Positions 1 to 7,335 of a DNA stretch of 64,000 bases are shown piece after piece (the first letter of the stretch is position 1; each line of letters starts with the position of its first letter). The notes under the pieces are model-generated. The model searched no databases. It was given only the letters and a program-made list of their open reading frames with translations, and was not told the origin of the DNA. A program made the translations under genes and the position numbers. The stretch is from Kutzneria viridogrisea. GTDB lineage: Bacteria; Actinomycetota; Actinomycetes; Mycobacteriales; Pseudonocardiaceae. The stretch is taken from the NCBI GenBank assembly GCA_014138725.1, contig JACJID010000001.1:992001-1056000 (forward strand), read 5' to 3'.

Positions 1-223
1 CGCCTTCGGCTGGCGGGTCGGCGAGACCGACGGCCACGACATCACGGCCATCGGTGACGCGCTCAACGCCTTGAGGGCCGGTGACACCCCGGCGGTGCTG
101 ATCGCCCACACCACCAAGGGCAAGGGAGTTCCCTTCGCCGAGGGCGATCCCTCCTGGCACATGGGAGAGCTGGATGCCGTCCAACACCGGATCGCCGTCG
201 CGGCGCTGACCACGACGGCGTGA
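1..223 (+). CDS. Transketolase N-terminal (TPP-binding) subunit, 3' end only
   Basis: This is the end of an open frame entering from the left edge (codons start at base 2, stop TGA 221-223). The visible 73 residues include GHD near residue 11 and KGKGV near residue 41, both typical of the TPP-binding half of split transketolases. The next gene, 10 bases on, encodes the matching pyrimidine-binding half, so the two likely form one heterodimeric enzyme moving two-carbon ketol units between sugar phosphates. The start and upstream context lie outside the window. The family call is firm. Its role in the cluster, supplying a sugar precursor or a C2 unit, is inference. Confidence 0.85.
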   Translation, partial: AFGWRVGETDGHDITAIGDALNALRAGDTPAVLIAHTTKGKGVPFAEGDPSWHMGELDAVQHRIAVAALTTTA

Positions 224-233
224 GGAGAGCACC

Positions 234-1211
234 TTGACCACCACATCCATCCCACCGGCGCACACATCCGTTGCGCCGCAAAGCATGCGGGTCGCGCTCG
301 CCCCGGTGCTGGCCGCCGCTGTCGCCGCCGATGCCGGGCTGATCACTCTGGGCGCGGACGGACGGGCCCTGTTCCAGCAGGTCCTCGAGCAGAATCCGCG
401 TGGCTACGTGGACGCGGGCATCGCCGAGGCCAACCTGGTCGGCGTCGCCGCGGGACTTGCTCGCTCCGGCCTGCGCCCGGTGGCCGCCGCCATGGCGCCG
501 TTCCTGGTCCGCCGGGCGTACGAGCAGATCCGCTTGGACGTGTGTGTGCCCGGTCTGCCGGTCGTGCTGCTCGGTGTCGGTGGTGGCCTCGGCTACGGGC
601 CGCTCGGCCCCACCCACCACGCCACGGACGACATCACCCTGATGTCGGCCATGCCCGGCATGAAGGTGTACTGCCCGGCCGACGCCGCCGACGCCGTCTC
701 CGTGATGCGGGCAGTGCTGGCGGACGCTTCGGGACCGGCCTACGTGCGGCTGTCCGCGCGTCCCGATCCCGTGCTGCCGCCCGCCGCTTCCACCGGTGCC
801 CCCCACGCTCCCCGGCTGCTGCGCGACGGCGACGACGTCCTGATCGTCGCCACCGGGCGATGCGTGGCCGAGGCGCTCGACGCCGCGGACGGGCTGGCCG
901 CGGACGGGGTGGCGGCGGCCGTCGCCTCGGTGACCACCCTGCACCCCTTTCCCGCCACCGCGATCCGAGAGCTCGCCGGCCGCCGGCCGCTCGTCGTGAC
1001 CGCGGCGGAATCCCTGGCGCCCGGCGGTCTCGGTCCGTCCACCGCGGAGGCACTCGGCCGCCGAGGTCCGGCGGTGATCAGCCTGCACACCGACCACCGG
1101 TACCCGCCGGTCGCCTCCCACCAGGACCTTCTCCGTTTCTACGGCGTCGACGGCCAGAGCATCCGGTCCGCCGTACTGAGCTACCGCAACCGGAAGACGA
1201 GGGAAGCGTGA
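234..1211 (+). CDS. Transketolase C-terminal (Pyr/C) subunit
   Basis: A 325-residue protein with the transketolase pyrimidine-binding domain first (about 15-180: EANLVGVAAGLA, then GVGGGLGYGPLGPTHH) and the transketolase C domain after it (about 185-310: DDVLIVATGRCVAEAL). The length suits the C-terminal half of a split transketolase. The start is TTG at 234, set by a gaggag ribosome site at 223-228; the previous gene ends at 223. It is probably co-translated with the N-terminal subunit. Split transketolases in secondary-metabolite clusters make unusual sugar phosphates or donate a two-carbon ketol unit; which applies here cannot be read from the sequence. Confidence 0.88.
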   Translation: MTTTSIPPAHTSVAPQSMRVALAPVLAAAVAADAGLITLGADGRALFQQVLEQNPRGYVDAGIAEANLVGVAAGLARSGLRPVAAAMAPFLVRRAYEQIRLDVCVPGLPVVLLGVGGGLGYGPLGPTHHATDDITLMSAMPGMKVYCPADAADAVSVMRAVLADASGPAYVRLSARPDPVLPPAASTGAPHAPRLLRDGDDVLIVATGRCVAEALDAADGLAADGVAAAVASVTTLHPFPATAIRELAGRRPLVVTAAESLAPGGLGPSTAEALGRRGPAVISLHTDHRYPPVASHQDLLRFYGVDGQSIRSAVLSYRNRKTREA

Positions 1212-1213
1212 CG

Positions 1214-2470
1214 ATGAGGATCTTCTCCAGCGCCCAGGCCTGCGGCTTCGGACCCGTCTCCAAACTGACCGCCATATCGCCGCTGTTCGAGGGCGCCACG
1301 ATCGACTTCACGGGTCGCGAGGTCGCGCTGGACTTCGCGCGGCGCCACGCGCACCGCTTCACCACCATCAACGAGGGCGACACCCAGCGGCACGAGGACG
1401 TCGCGGCCGGCCTGGCCGAGGCCGACTTCGTGGTCAGCGTGATGGACGCGGAACTCGTGTTCTGGGCGGTGCGCGCCGACGTGCCGGTGCTGTTCTTCGA
1501 CAGCCTGCTGAGCTTCTGGCTCACCGAGCGCAGCTTTGAGGAACTGGCCGCCCGCGCTCAGCTCGTGCGCTGGTCCGACGACGAGACCGCGCGGTTCGTC
1601 TTCGACACGCTGACGCCGCACGAGCGCATCCTGCTGGCCCACCTGCTGGCCACCCGGTCGTACGCGCAGAACTTCCCCGGTGTCGCGGCGCGCATCGACT
1701 CCCTGGCCAGGGTGGGCGCGAGCCACATCCAGCTGTGCGGCCCCATCGTGGACCGAGGCGCGCTGGAGGCCGCGTTGTCCGCTCCCGCACCGGACCGCGT
1801 TCCCGACCTGCTGATCAACCTGGGTGGCTTCCAGAACTTCTTCCTGGACTACGAGTCCCACAACGCCTATCTCGACCTGCTGCGCCGGTGGGTCGCCGAA
1901 CTCGCCGCAACGCAGCCCGAGCTGCGCCGCGTCCTGGTGTGCGGCGGTGCGTTCCGCGAATCGGTGACCGAGACCCACGGCGGCGTCGAGATCGAGTACA
2001 CCATGTTGCCGCACAAGGACTTCCTGCGGCACCTGGCCCACGCCCCGTTGTACGCGGTGCCGCCCAGCCTCACCTCCTTGCAGGAGGCGGTCATCCTGCG
2101 CAAGCTCCCGCTGCTGCTGCCCGAACAGCACTACGGGCACGTCACCAACCTGCGGGCCCTGCGCGGTACCGCGATCGGTGACAACGCGGCCAGCCTCATC
2201 GACCTCGGCACCCGGTTCGAGGTACCGGAGGACGACCTGGAGGGCACGCGGGCGCTGGACCGGCTCACCCGCGAACTCCTCTCGGACGAGGCCGAGTACC
2301 GCTCCTTCGCCGACTACCTGAACAAGCGGCTGGCCGACTACCGGCAGCTGACGAACCAGGAACGTGACGCCGCCGTCGACGAGTTCGGCGGGCTGCTCGG
2401 CGGCCCCGCCCTGGCCGACCTACTGGCCCACATCGGTGACCACCTCACTCCCGCCGGGAGGACGTCGTGA
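1214..2470 (+). CDS. GT-B glycosyltransferase-like protein
   Basis: About 418 residues. The opening MRIFSSAQACGFGPVSKL resembles the N-terminal GxGH-type strand-loop of GT-B enzymes. The C-terminal half carries LTSLQEAVILRKLPLLLPEQ followed by N-LRAL, resembling the nucleotide-sugar donor motif of MurG/UGT-like enzymes (EA...P...P...EQ...N...L). ATG 1214 is preferred over GTG 1208 because gagggaa at 1199-1205 is eight bases upstream of the ATG. It follows the transketolase pair and overlaps the next gene (GTGA). With a UDP-glucose dehydrogenase in the same operon, a plausible job is transfer of a uronic acid from UDP-glucuronate to a base or other acceptor; this is inference. I do not recognise a characterised close homologue. 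Confidence 0.6.
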   Translation: MRIFSSAQACGFGPVSKLTAISPLFEGATIDFTGREVALDFARRHAHRFTTINEGDTQRHEDVAAGLAEADFVVSVMDAELVFWAVRADVPVLFFDSLLSFWLTERSFEELAARAQLVRWSDDETARFVFDTLTPHERILLAHLLATRSYAQNFPGVAARIDSLARVGASHIQLCGPIVDRGALEAALSAPAPDRVPDLLINLGGFQNFFLDYESHNAYLDLLRRWVAELAATQPELRRVLVCGGAFRESVTETHGGVEIEYTMLPHKDFLRHLAHAPLYAVPPSLTSLQEAVILRKLPLLLPEQHYGHVTNLRALRGTAIGDNAASLIDLGTRFEVPEDDLEGTRALDRLTRELLSDEAEYRSFADYLNKRLADYRQLTNQERDAAVDEFGGLLGGPALADLLAHIGDHLTPAGRTS

Positions 2471-3456
2471 CCGCCGCAGACCTCGCGGAGCGCACCGTCG
2501 ACACCGACGAGATCACCCAACTCATGCTGGCCGCCCACCGGGAACGCACCGGGCAGGGCGAGGTGTCGCCGGAGCGCGTGAACACCAGCACCTGGACGCC
2601 TGCCAGCGCCCGCAAGGTCCGCCGTCGGACGTTCGTCCGTCTCGACGTCGACGGCGAACCCGTGGCGGTGGCCAAGATCCCGCTGTCGCACAGCGATCCC
2701 AAGCTCGCCCACGAGCTCGAGGTCCTGCGCTCCTTCCATCCCCCGTCACCGCTGGGCTGCCCGGCCCCGCTCGACGCGCTGGGCGACGGGTTCACCATGA
2801 CCTACCTGCCCGGCGTCGACCTGCCCACCGCCGTCACGGGCGTGGACACCCCTGACGGCCTGTGGCAGGTGCTGCGCCCGGCAGTGGACCGCGTCGTCGA
2901 ACTGCACCGGTCGGGTCCCGCGGTCGCCAGCACGCCCGAGCTCGCGCTGGAGACGGCCGCCCACTACGTCCGCACGCCGGAGTTCGGCGTTCAGCACGCC
3001 GACGAGGCGCTGCGCACGGCACTGCTGGCGCCGACCCACGGCGACCTCGGCCCGTGGAACGTCCGCTGCGACCCGCGTGACGGCACGGCCAGGGTGCTGG
3101 ACTTCGAGGACTACCGCGCCACCGGCATCGCCGCCATGGACCTCGTCAACCTGCTCGTCACGACGGCGCTCGCGGTCTTCCCCGACTACCAGGAGCGCGG
3201 CTTCGACTGGCTCTACGACCGGGTCTTCGACGGCGAGCACTGGTTCGGCTCCGTCCTGGCCCGCGGTCTCGACCACTACGGCGCCCACACCGGCCAGCGG
3301 CCTGACCGCGTGCTCGACCTGCTGCCGTTCACCTGCCAGTGGCTCATCGAGCGCATCGAGGCCGAGGGCCGCGACACCAGCCGGCTCTTCTACCGCCCCT
3401 TCCTCGAGCGCTACCTCGAACGTCGCCCAACGGTCCACTGGAGCAACCATGTCTGA
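2467..3456 (+). CDS. APH-fold small-molecule kinase (aminoglycoside phosphotransferase family)
   Basis: 329 residues with the APH fold. The catalytic loop THGDLGPWNV (around residue 193) holds the HGDxxxxN motif, followed by the metal-binding VLDFEDY. GTG 2467 overlaps the previous stop and has ggagg at 2457-2461. The 3' end overlaps the FAD gene by 8 bases, so it is translationally coupled inside the operon. Family members phosphorylate hydroxyls of sugars, amino alcohols or antibiotics. Here it could activate a sugar intermediate or inactivate the product as self-resistance; the sequence does not decide. Confidence 0.75.
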   Translation: MTAADLAERTVDTDEITQLMLAAHRERTGQGEVSPERVNTSTWTPASARKVRRRTFVRLDVDGEPVAVAKIPLSHSDPKLAHELEVLRSFHPPSPLGCPAPLDALGDGFTMTYLPGVDLPTAVTGVDTPDGLWQVLRPAVDRVVELHRSGPAVASTPELALETAAHYVRTPEFGVQHADEALRTALLAPTHGDLGPWNVRCDPRDGTARVLDFEDYRATGIAAMDLVNLLVTTALAVFPDYQERGFDWLYDRVFDGEHWFGSVLARGLDHYGAHTGQRPDRVLDLLPFTCQWLIERIEAEGRDTSRLFYRPFLERYLERRPTVHWSNHV

Positions 3457-4933
3457 CACCAACGCCACGCCGGTCCGGACCGACGCCGTGGTCATCGGCG
3501 GTGGCCCCGCGGGACTGTTCGCGGCCCTGACCCTCGTGCGAGCCGGCCGCCGCGTCGCCCTGCTGGAGGCAGGCGGCGACATGCGGGAGAGCCTGTGCTC
3601 CCGCCTGGTGGCCCGCATGGACGGCCGCTCCGTGCGGGACGCCGAGAAGTTCCGCCTGCAGTGCCCCCGTTGCACCTGCCTGACGGGACTGGGTGGCGCC
3701 GCCTTCCACTTCGACACCAACCTCGGCTACATCTCCTCGCTCACCCGCTCCAAGATCGAGTCGGCGCCGGACGGCACGGTCCGCTCCTACAGCGGGCTGG
3801 AGCGTGCCCTCGGTTCGTTCGACCGCGCCCAGGAGCTGATCTCCGAGGCGTACCGGATCCTCTACGAACTGGGCCTGCCGCCCGCCGAGCCCGACGAGGC
3901 CGATCACGAGGACTCCTTCGGCTCGATGTTCCAGCACGTCGACACCGCGCTCTCGCAGAGCGTCACCGTGGACGACTCCCTGGTCGTGATCGCGCGCCTC
4001 AAGGCAGAGCTGGAGGAGAACGGCGGCCGCGTGCTGCTGTACCACCGGGCCGAGGACGTCGAGCCGCTCACCGGCGGCGGGTTCGAGGTGCGCGCGGCGA
4101 CTCCCGACGGGCCGGCCGTGTTCCACGCCGACGACGTCGTGGTGGGCGTGGGCAAGCTCGGCCTGCCTTGGGTGCGCGAGCTCATCGGCCGGATCGGCGT
4201 GCGCCACCGGCCCAGCAGCCGCGTCGACCTCGGCGTGCGCCTGGAGACTCGGCGGGAGGACCTCGACCACCTGCTGAACGGCTGCCACAACCCGAAGCTG
4301 TCCTTCCTCAACGAGGAGGGCCACTCGGTGCGCACGTTCTGCGTCTGCGGGGGCGGACGGGTCATGCAGTACGGCTTCCTGGACGCCGTCGCCCTGGACG
4401 GGCAGCACTGCCTCAACCAGCCCACCAGCAAGTCGAACATGGGCGTGCTCACCACCGTCGACCTGCCGGAGGGGACCGACGGCACCGAGCACGCCGCCGC
4501 GTTCGCGGCCAGGGTCGCGGCCTACGGCAAGGGACTTCCGGTCGTGTCTACTGTGGACGAGCTGGCGGGGCGGCCCGTGCCGGAAGGCCCGCTGACCACC
4601 AGCCTGATCAACTACCACCACGGCGACCTGCGCGAGTGCCTGCCGGCCTCGCTGGTCCGCGACGTGCTGGCGATGGTCGACCGGCTCAACGCCCTGCACC
4701 CCGGGATGGTGCCCGGCACGTCCACCGTCGCCGCCCCCGTCGTCGAGCGGCTCTTCCCCGACCTCGACCTCTCCGACGACCTGGAGTCGTCCATCCCCGG
4801 CCTGTACTTCGTCGGCGACAGCTCCTCGAAGATCATCGGCATCACCTACGGCGCCGCGACCGGCATGGCGGCGGCCCGGTCCGTGCTGCGCCGCCGGGCC
4901 GGCCTCGCGACCACGGCGGGCGGGGGCCACTGA
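3449..4933 (+). CDS. FAD-dependent dehydrogenase (COG2509-like)
   Basis: 494 residues. The N-terminal Rossmann FAD motif GGGPAGLFAALTLVRAG is at about residues 16-32, with an acidic end to strand 2 (LLEAG). A Cys-rich CPRCTCLTGLGGA follows near residue 71, then VDLGVRLE mid-protein and a C-terminal FAD-closing block LYFVGDSSSKIIGITYGA. This order matches the large, mostly uncharacterised FAD-dependent dehydrogenases of COG2509. It overlaps the kinase gene by 8 bases and its TGA overlaps the ATG of the NRPS gene. It is probably soluble and cytoplasmic. It could oxidise an alcohol or amine on the sugar-like intermediate; substrate unknown. Confidence 0.7.
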   Translation: MSDTNATPVRTDAVVIGGGPAGLFAALTLVRAGRRVALLEAGGDMRESLCSRLVARMDGRSVRDAEKFRLQCPRCTCLTGLGGAAFHFDTNLGYISSLTRSKIESAPDGTVRSYSGLERALGSFDRAQELISEAYRILYELGLPPAEPDEADHEDSFGSMFQHVDTALSQSVTVDDSLVVIARLKAELEENGGRVLLYHRAEDVEPLTGGGFEVRAATPDGPAVFHADDVVVGVGKLGLPWVRELIGRIGVRHRPSSRVDLGVRLETRREDLDHLLNGCHNPKLSFLNEEGHSVRTFCVCGGGRVMQYGFLDAVALDGQHCLNQPTSKSNMGVLTTVDLPEGTDGTEHAAAFAARVAAYGKGLPVVSTVDELAGRPVPEGPLTTSLINYHHGDLRECLPASLVRDVLAMVDRLNALHPGMVPGTSTVAAPVVERLFPDLDLSDDLESSIPGLYFVGDSSSKIIGITYGAATGMAAARSVLRRRAGLATTAGGGH

Positions 4934-7335
4934 TGATCACCCTTCCGCAGCGCATCCCCGACGGCGGCGAGCCGCGCCTCAGGCACGCCACCGCACCGTT
5001 GACCGCGCCGGCGACCACTCTGCTGACCGGCACTGACGTCGAGGTGCGACTGGCCGCCCTGAGCCGGCTGCTGTTGCACCGCTACGGCGCGGGCTGGGCC
5101 GTCATCGGGATCTCCGACGACGGCCGGACCGCCGTGCGCCACGACAGCGAAGCCGACCAGGAGACCACCCCGCTGGGCGCGCTCGCCGACGCCGTCCGGC
5201 CGTTGCCCGCCGCGTTGCCGGCCGACGGCGAGCCCTATGCCGCCGTGCTGTCCACCCGCACCGAGGCGCCACCGGCCGTGCTCCGCCAGCCCGTCTGGAC
5301 GCTCAGCGCGGACGGCGAGGCGCTGCACCTGGTGCACGACACCACCGTGCTCGACGCCGGCAGCGCGGACCGGGTCGCGGAGCACCTGGCGCTGTTCGCC
5401 CACGAGGTGGCCGAGCACCCGGACAAGCCCGCTGGTGACGTCGACCTGCTGCTGCCAGAGGAGCGCACGCTCCTGCTGAAAGCCTGGAACGCCCCACACA
5501 CCCCGCACGCCGACGTCACCCTGCACGGCCTCTTCCGCGAGCAGAGCGCCCGCACGCCCGAGGCGGTGGCCCTGCGGCACGGCGACACCGACATCACCTA
5601 CGGACAGCTGGACGCCGCCTCCGACCGGTTCGCGCACGCCCTGCTCCCGCACATCGGCGCTCCCGGTGACCTCGTGGTGCTGACCGGCGAACGGGACCTC
5701 GACCTGTTCACCGCGATCCTCGGCATCTGGAAGGCGGGCGGTGGGTTCGTCTACCTCGACCCGGCCCTGCCCGCGCCGCGAGCCGCGGACGTCCTCGCTC
5801 TCGCCGATCCGGTGGCCGTGCTCACCACGGCGAGCGGGCACTCCGCCGTCGGTGACCGGGCCCTGAAGGTCGACGCCCTGCTCGCCCTCGACCAGCCGGC
5901 CGGCCCGCCACCGGACACGGCACGGCCGGACACCACGGCGTACGTCCTGTTCACCTCGGGCAGCAGCGGCACGCCCAAGGGAGTGGTGCGCCCGCACCGC
6001 ATGCACACCTCCCGCATCCGGCTGGAACAGGGCATCTACGCCCTCGGGCCGGCGGACCGGCACCTGCTGAAGTCGCCCATCAGCTTCCGGGAGTTCGTCT
6101 GGCCGCTGGCCGGTGGCGGTACCGCGGTGCTGGCCGAGCCCGGTCGCGACCGGGACGACCGCTACCTCGCCCAGCTCATCCACGACGAGCGCATCACCAC
6201 CGTCAGCTTCGTGCCGTCGATGCTGCGGCTGTTGCTGACCCAGCCGGCGTTCCGCTCGGCGCCCGCGTTGCGGCACGTGTTCGTCGGTGGCGAGGCGCTG
6301 GGCCGGGACCTCGAGGACGAACTGCGCTCACTGGGCTTCGAGGTGCACAACACCTACACCCTCAGCGAGGCCGACTACGTCTGCCACCGCACCGCGGCAC
6401 CGGCCTCGCCCGCGACCGGCGGTCCCGGCACCAACGTCGGCGTCCCGCTCGACATGCGGGTGTACCTCTGCGACCCGGCAGGGCGACTGGTGCCGCCCGG
6501 CATCCCGGGCGAGATCCACACCGGCGGTCCCGGGCTGTCCGACGGCTACCTCGGGCGGCCCGATCTGACCGCCGAGCGGTTCCTGCCCAACCGGCACGAC
6601 CCCGGCCACCCGCCGATCCTGTTCAGGACCGGGGACATCGCCCGGTACCTGCCCGGTGGCGAGCTGGAGTACCTGGGCCGGGCCGACGACCAGGTCAAGG
6701 TGCGTGGACAGCGCGTGGAGCCGGCCGAGGTCGAGACCGTGCTGCGAGGCCATCCCGGCGTCGCCAACGCCGCCGTCGTCAGCGCCCCGGATCCCGACCA
6801 GGGCGCCGCTCTCGTCGCCTACGTCGTGCCCGAGGGCGAGGAGGTGCCCGTCCAGCGGCTGCGCGAGTACCTGGCCGAGCGGTTGCCGGACTTCATGGTC
6901 CCGGCGCGGCTGGCCTCGGTGCCGGCGCTCCCGTTGCTGGGCAGCGGCAAGGTCGACCGCAAGGCGCTGCGGGTCTCCTTCCGCGGCCGTCCCGAGCTCG
7001 ACGTGCCGTACGTCGAACCGGCGACCGATGGTCAGCGCAGGGCAGCCGAGCTCGTGGCCCGCGCCCTGGGACTGGACCAGGTCGGCGTCGACGACGACTT
7101 CTTCGCCCTCGGCGGTGACTCGCTGCGACTGATGTTGCTGCGCGGCGCCCTGGAAGCCGCGACCGGCAGGCAGTTCGCGCTGGCCGAGGTGTTCGCCGCC
7201 GGCACCCCGCGCGGCTGCGCCCGTCTGCTGGACGCCGAGGAGCCCGCCCGCACGCCTGCCCGGCGGCCGTCCGACCGCCGCCGGCGCGTCCGCTCGCGGA
7301 CCGCCACCCACGTCGAAGGAGGTGACCCGAGGTGA
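4933..7335 (+). CDS. NRPS-like adenylation-carrier protein with atypical A domain
   Basis: 800 residues. A short N-terminal stretch (about 1-180) resembles the end of a condensation domain but has no HHxxxDG. The adenylation domain follows (about 190-680): A3 LFTSGSSGTPKGV near 339, A7/A8 with RTGDIARYLPGG and GRADDQVKVRGQRVEP, A10 GSGKVDRKAL near 671. The carrier domain has LGGDSL with phosphopantetheine Ser730. At A4 the usual FDxSVWE stretch is shortened to SFREF, so the Asp that normally binds an alpha-amino group is missing. That suggests a carboxylic acid substrate that is not a standard amino acid. ATG 4933 overlaps the previous stop; the 3' end overlaps the PKS gene. It probably hands its acyl group to that PKS. 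Confidence 0.85.
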   Translation: MITLPQRIPDGGEPRLRHATAPLTAPATTLLTGTDVEVRLAALSRLLLHRYGAGWAVIGISDDGRTAVRHDSEADQETTPLGALADAVRPLPAALPADGEPYAAVLSTRTEAPPAVLRQPVWTLSADGEALHLVHDTTVLDAGSADRVAEHLALFAHEVAEHPDKPAGDVDLLLPEERTLLLKAWNAPHTPHADVTLHGLFREQSARTPEAVALRHGDTDITYGQLDAASDRFAHALLPHIGAPGDLVVLTGERDLDLFTAILGIWKAGGGFVYLDPALPAPRAADVLALADPVAVLTTASGHSAVGDRALKVDALLALDQPAGPPPDTARPDTTAYVLFTSGSSGTPKGVVRPHRMHTSRIRLEQGIYALGPADRHLLKSPISFREFVWPLAGGGTAVLAEPGRDRDDRYLAQLIHDERITTVSFVPSMLRLLLTQPAFRSAPALRHVFVGGEALGRDLEDELRSLGFEVHNTYTLSEADYVCHRTAAPASPATGGPGTNVGVPLDMRVYLCDPAGRLVPPGIPGEIHTGGPGLSDGYLGRPDLTAERFLPNRHDPGHPPILFRTGDIARYLPGGELEYLGRADDQVKVRGQRVEPAEVETVLRGHPGVANAAVVSAPDPDQGAALVAYVVPEGEEVPVQRLREYLAERLPDFMVPARLASVPALPLLGSGKVDRKALRVSFRGRPELDVPYVEPATDGQRRAAELVARALGLDQVGVDDDFFALGGDSLRLMLLRGALEAATGRQFALAEVFAAGTPRGCARLLDAEEPARTPARRPSDRRRRVRSRTATHVEGGDPR

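Noticed and set aside
1181-2140. Minus-strand frame of 319 codons
   Set aside because: It is a shadow of the glycosyltransferase-like gene.
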